Below are positions 35,955 to 48,555 of a stretch of 64,000 nucleotides of DNA, piece after piece. The stretch spans positions 1 through 64,000 of the forward strand of contig JAVBXM010000021.1 of the NCBI GenBank assembly GCA_030824585.1. Direction: 5' to 3'. The translations under genes were made by a program, and so were the position numbers. The notes beneath the pieces are model-generated. The model had not been told where the DNA came from and searched no databases. It worked only from the letters and a program-made list of their open reading frames with translations. The stretch is from Phaeospirillum sp. GTDB lineage: Bacteria > Pseudomonadota > Alphaproteobacteria > Rhodospirillales > Magnetospirillaceae. Numbering within the stretch: position 1 is the first letter of the stretch; each line of letters starts with the position of its first letter.

Positions 35955-37524
35955 AATAAAGTCCGTGGGAACCTGGATCGGCTTCACGACCATGTGCATC
36001 GGCATGTTCATGGCGATCCTCGACGTTCAGGTGGTGGCGACCTCACTGCCGACCATCCAGAACGCATTGAACATTCTGCCGGAACAGATGAGCTGGGTCC
36101 AGACCGCCTATCTCATCGCCGAAGTGATCGCCATTCCGCTGACCGGCTTTCTCACCCGGTTGCTGGGCATGCGTCGGCTGTTCGTTGCGGCCATCTCCAT
36201 CTTCACCCTGGCGTCGGTGGGCTGCGCCGCCAGCGGCAGCTTCGGTGCCCTGATTTCCTGGCGGATCGTGCAGGGATTTGCCGGCGGCACCCTCATACCG
36301 GCGGTGTTCTCGGCGGTCTTCCTGCTGTTTCCAGTACCCCGCCAGGGGATCGCCACCATGATGGCCGGAGTGCTGGCCGTGCTGGCGCCAACCATCGGCC
36401 CGGTGGTCGGGGGCTGGATCACCGAGACCTATTCCTGGCATTGGCTGTTCCTGATCAATGTGCTTCCCGGCATTGCTTCGGCCATTCTCGCCGCGCTGCT
36501 GCTGCCCAGGACGCCCCTGCGCCTCGCCGAGGTGCGGACTCTGGACCTCCAGGCGCTGGGACTGATGGCGATCACCCTGGTCACGTTGGAGCTTGCCCTC
36601 AAGGAAGCCCCGCAGCGAGGGTGGACCGCCGGTCTGGTCCTGGGTCTGTTGGCCCTCAGCCTGGCCAGTGCCTGCGGCTTCGTCCGCCGAACCCTTCTGG
36701 TCAGGCACCCCGTGGTCGATCTCGGTAGTTTCGCCGACCGCAGTTTCACCATCGGCTGCATCTTGAGCTTCGTACTGGGAATCGGGCTGTTCGGCTCCGT
36801 CTATCTCATGCCGGTCTTCCTGGCCTTCGTTCGGGGTCTGGATGCCCTGGAGATCGGAACGATCATGCTGGTCACCGGCCTGTCGCAATTGCTGATCGCC
36901 CCAGTCGCCGTGGGGCTCGAGCGACGGATCGATGCCCGCTTGCTGACGGCGATGGGCTTCGCGCTGTTTGCCCTCGGCCTTGGGCTCAGCGCCTTCCAGA
37001 CACCGCGAACCGAGTATGACGGCATGTTCTGGCCCCAGGTGATCCGCGGCCTCGCCATCATGTTCTGTCTGCTGCCGCCGACGCGGCTGGCCCTTGGGAC
37101 TCTGGACAGGAGCCGGGTGCCCGATGCCAGCGGTCTGTTCAACCTGATGCGCAATCTCGGCGGCGCCATCGGCCTGGCGCTGATCGATACCGTGATCTAC
37201 AGCCGTTCGGCCCTGCACGGCGCCGAGATCACCGAACGGCTGAGGGCCGGGGATATGGAGACGGCCCGATTCGTCGGACTGCCGCTCAAGATCTTTGCCG
37301 CGAAGTGGAATGGACCGGTTGACGCCACCACCGAGGCCATCATGCGGCCGCTCATCGAAAAGGCGGCCCTCACCCAGGCCATCAACGAAGCCTGGGCCAT
37401 GATCGCCATTCTGACGGTTGCGGCCCTGATCTGCGTGCCGTTCGCCAAACGCGCCCCGGCGATCAGCCGCGCAATAGCGCCACCTCCCTGCATCACCGGT
37501 TCCGGATCAAATCCTCCGGCTTAG
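35938..37524 (+). CDS. DHA2-type MFS drug/efflux transporter
   Basis: 528 residues, about 14 membrane segments. Motif C-like VLAPTIGPVVGGWI and motif A-like GFLTRLLGMRRLF are visible, and the start (MFMAILDVQVVATSLPTIQ) is the EmrB/QacA signature. It overlaps the methyltransferase by 17 bp. It may export the phenolic product; that is inference. Confidence 0.85.
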   Translation: MSPRPEIKSVGTWIGFTTMCIGMFMAILDVQVVATSLPTIQNALNILPEQMSWVQTAYLIAEVIAIPLTGFLTRLLGMRRLFVAAISIFTLASVGCAASGSFGALISWRIVQGFAGGTLIPAVFSAVFLLFPVPRQGIATMMAGVLAVLAPTIGPVVGGWITETYSWHWLFLINVLPGIASAILAALLLPRTPLRLAEVRTLDLQALGLMAITLVTLELALKEAPQRGWTAGLVLGLLALSLASACGFVRRTLLVRHPVVDLGSFADRSFTIGCILSFVLGIGLFGSVYLMPVFLAFVRGLDALEIGTIMLVTGLSQLLIAPVAVGLERRIDARLLTAMGFALFALGLGLSAFQTPRTEYDGMFWPQVIRGLAIMFCLLPPTRLALGTLDRSRVPDASGLFNLMRNLGGAIGLALIDTVIYSRSALHGAEITERLRAGDMETARFVGLPLKIFAAKWNGPVDATTEAIMRPLIEKAALTQAINEAWAMIAILTVAALICVPFAKRAPAISRAIAPPPCITGSGSNPPA

Positions 37525-37886
37525 CCCAACGGTCGAAGTCGTCGGCTGCCGCATAGCCCTGTGTCACCTAGCGCAGCATCCTGCCGCCCCTGGCGCCGTC
37601 ACCAGCATCAGCAAGCGTGCGCGATGCGCTCGCGGTTGAGCGATAGCCCCCGTGAGAGCGAGATTATCACGGGCACTGGCGGCAAGCTCCTCAGTGGAGC
37701 GTTGCCAATTTGAGGGTTTATGAGTTCTCACCATCCCCCGAGTATGCCTCGCGATTTAGCGAGTAGCAAAGCCACTGCCGTTCGCGCGCATCCGTGAGCT
37801 TTGCACCCATGGTGCATGCTGATCCCAGTGGGTCCATGGGGAGATGGTGGGGTTTGCAGCCCACGGTATGATGGCCCGCCCGCCGG
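37525..37886. other. Gene-free stretch, likely remnants
   Basis: No intact gene. On the minus strand short frames read MVRTHKPSNWQRSTEELAA and ADDFDRWAKPEDLIRN, interrupted by stops. These look like decayed genes. I cannot name them. Confidence 0.4.
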
Positions 37887-37911
37887 TTTGTAGTCCCCGG
37901 CTAGTCCCCGA
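37887..37911. promoter_or_regulatory. Candidate integrase arm-binding site, right
   Basis: The same 25 bp as 14928-14952, including two TAGTCCCCG copies with an 11-bp period, lies 61 bp inside the right attachment repeat. Confidence 0.6.
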
Positions 37912-37972
37912 TGGGGTGTCGGCTTCCCTTGAGGCTAAATCAAAGAGATGCCCAAATCCGCTAACCCCTTGA

Positions 37973-38040
37973 AAAAGAAACCCCCCGGTTATGCACCGGG
38001 GGGTAAAGTCAAACAGGGAGGCTTCACGTCTAGGAGACGT
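37973..38040. repeat. Right attachment repeat (attR)
   Basis: Identical 68 bp to the left repeat. It forms the 3' end and terminator of the RNA gene that extends to the right. Confidence 0.88.
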
Positions 38041-38180
38041 AGGGTCCGAAGACCCGGAACCCAGGCATTGCACCTGGGAACGAGGTGGCGGGAACCGCCG
38101 ATCTCGTGACCTGCTGCGCTGCAGCAAGTCGTAAGTACTCATGTACGGCATAGCGGGGATTTGAACCACACCAAAAACCA
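37973..38180 (-). ncRNA. Structured small RNA, unidentified; island attachment target
   Basis: On the minus strand a chain of compact stem-loops precedes a Rho-independent terminator (CCCCCCGG hairpin, 37981-38003, then TTTCTTTTT). In plus coordinates the stems are 38026-38040 (loop UCCUA on the RNA), 38042-38055 (UUCG tetraloop), 38060-38078, 38081-38106 and 38108-38130. A GGTTCAAATCC T-arm-like sequence lies near the presumed 5' end (about 38150-38165). No tRNA or tmRNA tag frame fits. The CCU-rich loops recall anti-Shine-Dalgarno sRNAs of alphaproteobacteria. The 5' end is a guess. Confidence 0.6.
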
Positions 38181-38237
38181 GGACAGAGGCATGCGATCCG
38201 CGCATGCCTTGCCCTTTCTGATAGGGTTTTTACCGGA

Positions 38238-39131
38238 TCAGACGGATTCTGCGATCTTGGAAAGCAGGAAGTCGCGGAATACCGTGATGCGCTTGGAATG
38301 GCGCAGTTCCTCGGGGTAGACGAAGTAGGTCTCTACCTTGGGGCCCTTCAGCTCGGGCAGGATGTGCACCAGCGTCTCGGCCTCGCCGCGCAGGTATTCC
38401 GGCATGGCGGCGATCCCCAGGCCGCTTTTGACGGCGCGGTAGATGCCATAGATGTTGTTGACCTCCAGCACCGGCTTGCGCGGCCGGTCGGGGGAGGCGC
38501 CGGCTTCCAGCAGCCAGTTGACGTTGGACACCGGGGCCGAGACCCGGGTGTCGTCGCCATAGACGATGATGCGGTGGTTGTCCAAGTCGTCGGCGGATTT
38601 CGGCATGCCGTACTGCTCGATATAGGCCGGCGAGGCGAATACCGCGTAGTTCATGGACAGCAGATGACGCTGGATCAGGTCGGGCTGGCGCGGCGGCATC
38701 ATGCGGATGGCCACGTCGGCCTCGCGCATGGCCAGGTCCAGTTCGCCGTCGAACAGCACCATGGTCACCGAGATGTCGGGATAGGCGTCCAGGAAGTCCT
38801 TGATGCGGGGTGTCAGCCACAGCGAGCCGAAGGCCACGGTGGTGGTGATCTTCAGCGGTCCCTGGGCGCGCTCGCGGCTTTCGGTGAGCAGCGCCTCGGT
38901 CATGGCCAGCTTGGAGAAGACGTCGCGGGCGGTGCGGTAGAGCAACTCCCCCTGCTCGGTGAGGATCAGCCCGCGGGCGTGGCGATGGAAGAGGGGCAGG
39001 TTGAGGCTTTCCTCCAGCGCGCTGATCTGGCGGCTGACGGCCGATTGGCTGAGATTGAGCACCTCACCCGCATGGGTGAAGCTGCCGGCCTCGGCTACGG
39101 CGTGAAAAACCCTCAGCTTGTCCCAGTCCAT
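38238..39131 (-). CDS. LysR-family transcriptional regulator
   Basis: 297 residues with the N-terminal winged helix (MDWDKLRVFHAVAEAGSFTHAGEVLNLSQSAVSRQISALEE) and a substrate-binding-like effector domain. It follows trxB on the same strand with a 74-bp gap, so it might be cotranscribed with it. Target and effector unknown; it lacks OxyR's redox Cys pair. Confidence 0.9.
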   Translation of the reverse strand: MDWDKLRVFHAVAEAGSFTHAGEVLNLSQSAVSRQISALEESLNLPLFHRHARGLILTEQGELLYRTARDVFSKLAMTEALLTESRERAQGPLKITTTVAFGSLWLTPRIKDFLDAYPDISVTMVLFDGELDLAMREADVAIRMMPPRQPDLIQRHLLSMNYAVFASPAYIEQYGMPKSADDLDNHRIIVYGDDTRVSAPVSNVNWLLEAGASPDRPRKPVLEVNNIYGIYRAVKSGLGIAAMPEYLRGEAETLVHILPELKGPKVETYFVYPEELRHSKRITVFRDFLLSKIAESV

Positions 39132-39205
39132 GGTGCGACCGGTCTCCTCCCCTGGCGGATTATTACTTCCGCCTCCCCAATCATTGCCGGCTACTGTGCC
39201 GTAAG

Positions 39206-40171
<966 letters not shown>

Positions 40172-40206
40172 TTAATTAGATGTTGTTGCGCTACAGCATA
40201 TGGACA

Positions 40207-40234
40207 GGGCGCGCCGCTGGCAAGCGGCGCGCCC
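40207..40234. terminator. Hairpin between peroxiredoxin and trxB
   Basis: Perfect 11-bp arms GGGCGCGCCGC around a 6-base loop, with no T-run. It may attenuate transcription from the peroxiredoxin gene into trxB, or stabilise the peroxiredoxin message. Confidence 0.55.
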
Positions 40235-40253
40235 TTGATTTCAATTCCGAATC

Positions 40254-40877
<624 letters not shown>

Positions 40878-41146
40878 TATGGAAGCTCCGTCTTGGGGCG
40901 TGGTGGAGAATGATGCCGAGAAATCTAGTCTGGTTTCCCGGTATGCGCAAGATGGAATGATTATAAAACCGCCTCCATGCCCCGGCTTGCGAAGGATATT
41001 AACTCTCAGTTTCCTTATGGCTATGGCCGTGGCCGCCGAGGCAGGGGCCGGCCCGGTGAAAATCGTCGCCGCGACAGAACGTCGGACTTGCTGGCGGCGC
41101 CTGAGTAATATAATTTCGCAAACCTAAGCGGTTTTGGAGTTCCCTT

Positions 41147-41647
41147 ATGCAGCGGGTCAAGCTTGACCGCATCGATCGGCGCATCCTGGCCGACCTGCAG
41201 GCCGACGGCCGGATGACCAATGTCGAATTGGCGCGACGGGCGGGAATCTCGGCGCCGCCGTGTCTGCGGCGGGTGCGGGCGCTGGAGGACGCGGGTTACG
41301 TCAAGGGCTACCACGCCGAGATCGATCCCGGCGCCCTGGGCTTCAACGTCACGGTGTTCGCCCATGTGGGACTGAACAGCCAGGCCGAGGCCGACCTCAA
41401 ATCCTTCGAGGAACTGGTCAAGGGCTGGCCCGAGGTGCGCGAGTGCCACATGCTGGCCGGCGAGACCGACTTCCTGCTCAAGGTGGTGGCCCACGACTGG
41501 GACGACTACCAGCGCTTCCTCACCACGCGGCTGACCGCCGCCCCCAACATCAGCCACGTCAAGAGCGCCCTGGCCATCCGCACCTCCAAGCTGCAGCCGG
41601 GCGTGCCCATCGACGTGGAATCGGGCCCCGAGCCCGAGCACGAATAG
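41147..41647 (+). CDS. Lrp/AsnC-family regulator
   Basis: 166 residues. HTH near the N-terminus (DRIDRRILADLQADGRMTNVELARRAGISAPPCLRRVRALE) and an RAM/AsnC effector domain (VRECHMLAGETDFLLKVVAHDW). It senses small metabolites, often amino acids. It is not in an operon. Between it and peroxiredoxin (40878-41146) lies an A/T-rich divergent promoter region with no gene. Confidence 0.9.
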   Translation: MQRVKLDRIDRRILADLQADGRMTNVELARRAGISAPPCLRRVRALEDAGYVKGYHAEIDPGALGFNVTVFAHVGLNSQAEADLKSFEELVKGWPEVRECHMLAGETDFLLKVVAHDWDDYQRFLTTRLTAAPNISHVKSALAIRTSKLQPGVPIDVESGPEPEHE

Positions 41648-41731
41648 GTTCCTTCGGCCCCTCGATCGCCGGGCGCGGGCCTTCGCCCGCCTGGCTTTCG
41701 CGGCATAAACCGCGCCCATCGCAATTCGGCG

Positions 41732-42148
41732 CTATTTCGCCAGCCGCTGGCGGATTTCCCCTTCGCAGCCCATCAGCCAGGCGACCCGCTTCAGGCGGGC
41801 GCTCTGTTCGGCCATGTCGTGCCGCTCCTTTTCCGCCCGGTCGTCGATCCGGCTCTGTTCCCGGTTCAGCCGATCCATGCGGCCCTCGATGTTCGAGGCC
41901 TCGCGCTGGATCTGCGCCTCGATACGGGCCCGCCGCGCCGGCCGGGCCAGCAGGTCGTCCCGCTCGGCCACCGCCGCCGTCAGTTGCTTTTCCCAAAATG
42001 TCCCGGGAAAGAGCGAGGCGCTGATCGACGCCGGGCCGCCATGGGGGGCGCAGGCCTCGTCAATGGCCAGGGAAGACGGCGGCAGGACCGCCCAGACCAG
42101 GAAGGCCACCCCGCTTCCGATCAGCAGCATATCGCGAAGGCGCAACAT
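41732..42148 (-). CDS. Membrane-anchored coiled-coil protein, unknown function
   Basis: 138 residues: an N-terminal hydrophobic segment (MLLIGSGVAFLVWAVLPP) then a charged helix (EAQIQREASNIEGRMDRLNREQSRIDDRAEKERHDM). ATG after AGGAGG at eight bases; another ATG lies two codons upstream. The long open frame around it is mostly antisense. Not recognised. Confidence 0.6.
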   Translation of the reverse strand: MLRLRDMLLIGSGVAFLVWAVLPPSSLAIDEACAPHGGPASISASLFPGTFWEKQLTAAVAERDDLLARPARRARIEAQIQREASNIEGRMDRLNREQSRIDDRAEKERHDMAEQSARLKRVAWLMGCEGEIRQRLAK

Positions 42149-42319
42149 CGCCATGCCCTCCTCTGTGTCCCGCTCAATGGTAGGACGGCGTTCCGCCGCC
42201 GACAAATGCGGAACCGCCGGGGAAGGTTTGCATGGAAGGCGTTTTTCCCCAATGGGCAACTTGTTCCGCCGGACGGGACGGGCGTACACTTTCCCGGCGT
42301 TCGGCTGCGGGAGGTCGGT

Positions 42320-43636
42320 GTGGCAATCAAAGAGCCGCGCGGCGGGAAACCGGGACGGCAACTTCTCCGCAACGATTCCGTGGCGCGGCTGCGGGCGCGC
42401 ATCAAGGCATTGGAAGCCGCCCAGCGCGAGGCGCAGCGCACCCAGGGGGCGCTGATCGCCGCCACCAAGGCGCTGCGGGAAAGCGAGGAACGCTACGCCC
42501 TGGCCATGCGCGGCCCCAACGAAGGCCTGTGGGACTGGAACGCCATCACCAAGGAATTGTACCTGTCGGCGCGACTGCTCTCCATCCTGGGCTTCGGCAG
42601 CGACACGCTGCGCACCACCTCGCACGAATGGCTGAAGCTGGTCCATCCCGACGACCGCGAAGGCTATCAGTCCACCCTGGTGCGCCACCTCAAGGGGATC
42701 GACGCCCATTTCGAATGCGAATACCGGGTCAGCGACCGCCAGGGGCAATGGCGCTGGATGCTGGCGCGCGGTCTGGCGGTGCGCGACGCCGACGGAGTGG
42801 CGACCCGCATGGTGGGCTCCATCGGCGACGTCACCGAGCGCCACGCCTATCAGCGCGCCCTGAAGGAGGCCAACGAGCGGCTGGAGCAGCGGGTGGCCGA
42901 GCGGACGGCGGAACTGGATCTGGCACGATGCCAGGCCGAGGAGGCCAACCGCTGCAAGAGCGAGTTCCTCGCCAACATGAGCCACGAGCTGCGGACGCCG
43001 CTCAACGCCATCATCGGCTTTTCCGACGTCATGCGCTCCGAGGTGTTCGGCCCGGTGGGCAATACCCGTTACGGCGAATACATCGCCTCGGTGTGGGAAT
43101 CGGGCAACCACCTGCTCCGCATCATCAACGACATCCTCGACCTCGCCAAGGTCGAGGTGGGGAAGTTCGACCTGAGCCCCGAGCCCACCGACGTGGCTCA
43201 ACTGCTCGAGGCCGCCATCCGTCTGGTGGCCGAGCGCGCCGCGCGGGCCGAGGTGGTCCTGGAGTGCGAGTCCGCCCCCGGCGTGGGGGTGGCGCGGCTG
43301 GACCCCCTGCGCATGAAGCAGGTCCTGCTCAACCTGCTGTCCAATGCCGTCAAGTTCACGCCGGCCGGCGGCACGGTGCGTCTGAGCGCCCGGCTGGAGG
43401 CGCCTAATCTGGTCATGGCGGTGTCCGATACCGGCATCGGCATGGACCAGGACAGCCAGGAAAAGGCCATGCAGCCCTTCGTCCAGGTGGAGTCCAGCCT
43501 GTCGCGCCGCTATGCCGGCACCGGGCTGGGCCTGCCCCTGGCCAAGTCCTTCGCCGAACTGCACGGCGGCAGCCTGACCCTGGTCAGCCGGCCGGGCGAG
43601 GGCACCACGGTGACCGTGCGGGTCCCCGCTTATTGA
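42320..43636 (+). CDS. PAS sensor histidine kinase
   Basis: 438 residues: coiled coil, a PAS/PAC domain (about 50-190; [36 protein letters not shown]), HisKA with phosphoacceptor His222 ([18 protein letters not shown]) and HATPase ([30 protein letters not shown]). No membrane segment, so probably cytoplasmic. GTG start follows GGGAGG. No cognate regulator is adjacent. Confidence 0.9.
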   Translation: MAIKEPRGGKPGRQLLRNDSVARLRARIKALEAAQREAQRTQGALIAATKALRESEERYALAMRGPNEGLWDWNAITKELYLSARLLSILGFGSDTLRTTSHEWLKLVHPDDREGYQSTLVRHLKGIDAHFECEYRVSDRQGQWRWMLARGLAVRDADGVATRMVGSIGDVTERHAYQRALKEANERLEQRVAERTAELDLARCQAEEANRCKSEFLANMSHELRTPLNAIIGFSDVMRSEVFGPVGNTRYGEYIASVWESGNHLLRIINDILDLAKVEVGKFDLSPEPTDVAQLLEAAIRLVAERAARAEVVLECESAPGVGVARLDPLRMKQVLLNLLSNAVKFTPAGGTVRLSARLEAPNLVMAVSDTGIGMDQDSQEKAMQPFVQVESSLSRRYAGTGLGLPLAKSFAELHGGSLTLVSRPGEGTTVTVRVPAY

Positions 43637-43761
43637 TTCCTTCCTCCCGCAGCTATGCATGAGGTTTGCGCATGGCTGCCCTCGAACTCCTTTCGCATGT
43701 GCGAGAAGGCGTGTACATGGCGAGGACAGGCCGCGAAACGTATGCGGCCAAGGAGAGGACC

Positions 43762-43914
43762 ATGATCGTTTCCACCATGGACATCGTGATGACCGCCATC
43801 GGCGTTCTGACCATCGCCGGCTTTGGCATTTCCATCAGTGCGTGGCGCCATGCCGTTCGGGTCGAGCGCGAGCTGGCCAAGGACGACCACGCGGGCATCC
43901 CGTCGGCGGTCTAG
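43762..43914 (+). CDS. 50-residue single-pass membrane protein
   Basis: MIVSTMDIVMTAIGVLTIAGFGISISAWRHAVRVE... one hydrophobic segment and a charged tail. GGAGAGG lies just before the ATG. An upstream ATG extends it by 32 residues without support. Function unknown. The following 43915-44032 stretch has no gene. Confidence 0.5.
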   Translation: MIVSTMDIVMTAIGVLTIAGFGISISAWRHAVRVERELAKDDHAGIPSAV

Positions 43915-44032
43915 CTTTAAGTTCGCCCCTCGCCGGGCACGGCCCTCCGGCCGCTTGGCCGCCGCCTCAATGGCGGCCGTTCGCGGCGCGCGTCATGTTT
44001 GGACGCACGCCGCTCCAAGCGCCGGGCTGCCT

Positions 44033-44593
44033 TCAATCCCCATCGAGCCATAGCCACAGGCCGGTCCGGTCGTGGCGCAGGGTGATGCCGGCTCGTACCG
44101 CCAGGGCGGGCAGCCGGCCCCTTATGTCGAGGCCGAAGCGGCGGATCAGGTGATCGCCGACGCCGCCGGCCGCCGCCCAGCCGTCGGGCCGGGCGGTCTC
44201 CTTCACCACCAGGCGCAGCAGGCCGGTCTCCTCCAGGTCGAAGTCCTGGCGGGCCATGATGCCCGCCGCCGCCAGATGGGCGATGTCGGCGGCGAAGCCC
44301 CTGTCGTTGGAGGCGATCACCACCGGTCCGGGAACCGGCCTGGCCGCCATGTCCCGCACGGCGCGGGCGATGGCCTGGTCGGCGGCCTGGGACGGGGCGT
44401 CGTCGGGAATCGGGGTTTCCGCCGCCACCCTTATTCCCCGCCGGGCCAGGGCCTTTCGCCAGGGAACCATGGACGCCTCGCGCCCGAACAGTTCGACGCG
44501 GCCGGCCCCGGCCCAGCGGCCAAGGGATTCCAACTGTCGGAGGCTGGTTAAATTCTCGCAGTCGATCAATACGATAGCGCTGTGGCTGGTCAC
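44033..44593 (-). CDS. NYN-domain (PIN-like) putative RNase
   Basis: 186 residues. IVLIDCENLTSL and VVIASNDRGFAADIAHLAAAG carry the acidic residues of the NYN/LabA-like nuclease fold. C-terminal about 50 residues may be a winged helix. Probably acts on RNA; substrate unknown. Confidence 0.75.
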   Translation of the reverse strand: MTSHSAIVLIDCENLTSLRQLESLGRWAGAGRVELFGREASMVPWRKALARRGIRVAAETPIPDDAPSQAADQAIARAVRDMAARPVPGPVVIASNDRGFAADIAHLAAAGIMARQDFDLEETGLLRLVVKETARPDGWAAAGGVGDHLIRRFGLDIRGRLPALAVRAGITLRHDRTGLWLWLDGD

Positions 44594-44733
44594 GGATTCC
44601 TATCCCGCATGGCACAAAATTCACGACACGGCTTCCCGTCCGGCTCCGTGTCATATAACCTCTGTCGGATCGGGGCCGCCCCAGGCTCCGGCAGGATGAT
44701 CATCTCATCCGGGTGAATTCGGCGGGAGTAGGA

Positions 44734-44961
44734 ATGTTCAAGCGCAAGTCCGTTGATGCACAGGTCGGCGACATGTTCATCAAGACCCACGACACCAAAA
44801 AGAGCGTTTGGGTGGTCGAGAAGATTTTCGAGCACGTGGACGGCATCATGCATGCCCGGCTGTTCAACAAGGCGCAGCCCAAGACCATGATCACCGTTTC
44901 CGCCTCGACTCTCGCCGATCCCGATTTCTTTCACCGGGCTCCGCCCGCTCCGCTGGACTGA
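44734..44961 (+). CDS. Conserved-looking small protein, unknown function
   Basis: 75 residues (MFKRKSVDAQVGDMFIKTHDTKKSVWVVEKIFEHVDGIMHARLF). Beta-rich, no membrane segment. GGGAGTAGGA precedes the ATG. It diverges from the NYN gene. Not recognised. Confidence 0.55.
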   Translation: MFKRKSVDAQVGDMFIKTHDTKKSVWVVEKIFEHVDGIMHARLFNKAQPKTMITVSASTLADPDFFHRAPPAPLD

Positions 44962-45037
44962 TCCGCCAGGGCCGCCGTCCGGGCCTGAAAGACCCTTCGG
45001 CGGCGCCTCGGGGTGACAATGGCCGGCGAGCCTGACA

Positions 45038-45451
45038 TCACCGGTGGCTGTATCCGGCCATGTCGAGATGGCTCTTGAAGTTGATGTCGCCCTTCAGCAG
45101 ATAGTCGACGAAAGCCATCCGCATTTCCGTGGCGATGCGCCGGGCATCCGGCAGATGGCCGCCGTTTTCCACCTGCTCCTTCAGCCGGCCCAGCCGGGCC
45201 AGATTGGCCGACTGGACGTCGCGGATATGGTCGATGCCGGGATAGGAGGTGCGGACCAGCATGTCCATCTCCTCCGCCTGATGCAGGGTCAGGCGCTGCA
45301 GCAGGAGTTCGAGCAGGGCGGCGGCCTCCTGGCGATCACCCCGCCCCAGGGCGGCCTCGATTTCACCGATGGTGTTCAGTTGCTCGCGGTGGGCGCGGTC
45401 GAATTCATCGACTCCGACGCTCAGCGCATCAACCCAGAAATCCGTGGACAT
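45038..45451 (-). CDS. Hemerythrin-like protein
   Basis: 137 residues. VGVDEFDRAHREQLNTIGEIEAAL, TLHQAEEMDMLVRTSYPGIDHIRDVQ and DYLLKGDINFKSHLDM follow the bacteriohemerythrin four-helix pattern. Two usual His ligands are replaced (Gln in HIRDVQ, Asp in KGDINF), so a classical di-iron site is uncertain. Many magnetotactic genomes encode large sets of such proteins. Possibly O2 sensing. Confidence 0.7.
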   Translation of the reverse strand: MSTDFWVDALSVGVDEFDRAHREQLNTIGEIEAALGRGDRQEAAALLELLLQRLTLHQAEEMDMLVRTSYPGIDHIRDVQSANLARLGRLKEQVENGGHLPDARRIATEMRMAFVDYLLKGDINFKSHLDMAGYSHR

Positions 45452-45530
45452 GGGCCCGTGCCAGCAATGTCATTTTCGAATGGATACAGGCTATCATAGA
45501 GACATACTAACCGCCAGGGCCATCGGGTTG

Positions 45531-46424
45531 TCATCCCCTGGCCCGCGCCACTTTCGAGCCGGTGGCCCGGTCCAGCGCCGAACAGATGAACTTTCCGGCG
45601 GCGATCAGCTTGTCCAGGTCGACGCCGGTATGGATGCCCATGCCGTTCAGCATGTAGACCAGATCCTCGCTGGCCACGTTGCCGGCGGCCCCCTTGGCAT
45701 AGGGGCAGCCGCCCAGCCCGGCCACCGAGGAATCCATCACCATGATTCCGCGTTCCATCACCGCCAGCAGGTTGGCCAGGGCCTGGCCGTAGGTGTCGTG
45801 GAAGTGGGCGGCCAGCATCTCGACGGGCAGGCGGGCCGCCACGGCATCGATCATGGCCTGGGCCCTGGCGGGGGTGCCCACCCCCACCGTATCGCCCAGC
45901 GAGATTTCGTAGCAGCCCATGGCGGCCAGCCTGCCCGCCACCTCGGCGACGGCGGCGGGGGCGATGGGACCTTCATAGGGACAGCCCAGCACGCAGGAGA
46001 CATAGCCCCGCACCCGCAGGCCCTCGGCCCGCGCCCGGGCGGCCAGGGGGGCGAAGCGCTCCAGGCTTTCGGCGATGGAGCAGTTGATGTTCTTCTGGGA
46101 AAAGGTCTCGGAGGCGGCGGCGAACACCGCCACTTCCTCGGCCCGGGCGGCCAGCGCCGCCTCGAGCCCCTGCAGGTTGGGGGTCAGCACCGGATAGGAT
46201 ACGCCCGGCCGCCGCTTGATGGCGGCCATCACCTCGGCCGTGGCGGCCATCTGGGGCACCCATTTGGGGCTGACGAAGCTGCCCGATTCGATGGCGGCGA
46301 GGCCGGTCTCGGTCAACCGGTCGATCAAACCGACCTTGATCTCCACCGAGACCGGCTTGGCCTCGTTCTGCAGGCCGTCGCGCGGACCGACCTCGACGAT
46401 CTTGATGCGGCTGGGATGACGCAT
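45531..46424 (-). CDS. mvaB: Hydroxymethylglutaryl-CoA lyase
   Basis: 297 residues, TIM-barrel. [22 protein letters not shown] with the catalytic-loop region, [15 protein letters not shown] (metal-binding His) and [24 protein letters not shown] (catalytic Cys) are visible. It cleaves HMG-CoA to acetoacetate and acetyl-CoA, last step of leucine breakdown. Last gene of the cluster. Confidence 0.95.
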   Translation of the reverse strand: MRHPSRIKIVEVGPRDGLQNEAKPVSVEIKVGLIDRLTETGLAAIESGSFVSPKWVPQMAATAEVMAAIKRRPGVSYPVLTPNLQGLEAALAARAEEVAVFAAASETFSQKNINCSIAESLERFAPLAARARAEGLRVRGYVSCVLGCPYEGPIAPAAVAEVAGRLAAMGCYEISLGDTVGVGTPARAQAMIDAVAARLPVEMLAAHFHDTYGQALANLLAVMERGIMVMDSSVAGLGGCPYAKGAAGNVASEDLVYMLNGMGIHTGVDLDKLIAAGKFICSALDRATGSKVARARG

Positions 46425-46447
46425 GGGGCTCGAGTCCTTGATGTCTA

Positions 46448-46509
46448 GCGGGCGAGACGCCCGCGCTCCAACCTTGTGGCCCGTCCCGGAGCGCGGGCGT
46501 CTCGCCCGC
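46448..46509. repeat. Palindromic intergenic repeat, copy 2
   Basis: Perfect 22-bp arms (46448-46469, 46488-46509). Same family as 5554-5616. It separates the lyase from the carboxylase alpha gene. Confidence 0.7.
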
Positions 46510-46524
46510 TCCGTCCGGAGAGGC

Positions 46525-48522
<1,998 letters not shown>

Positions 48523-48555
48523 GCTTGTTCCCCGAGACGCTCTAAATTTGATGAC

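Larger units (their letters stand above)
14728..38040. mobile_element. Integrated genomic island, about 23.2 kb
   Basis: A 68-bp sequence occurs identically at 14728-14795 and 37973-38040 in the same orientation. A tyrosine integrase lies just inside the left copy, and a tandem TAGTCCCCG motif occurs near each end. The right copy is continuous with a structured RNA gene on the minus strand and includes its terminator, so the element inserted at the 3' end of that gene and carried a copy of the 3' end. Cargo is heterogeneous: a toxin-antitoxin pair, an RM-bearing transposon, Fic, then an oxidative-stress and iron-storage block. Confidence 0.88.

Noticed and set aside
38100-38210. tRNA or permuted tmRNA at the island's right end
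   Set aside because: A GGTTCAAATCC T-loop is present, but the T-stem has a mismatch, no seven-base acceptor partner or anticodon arm fits, and no tag-peptide frame was found.
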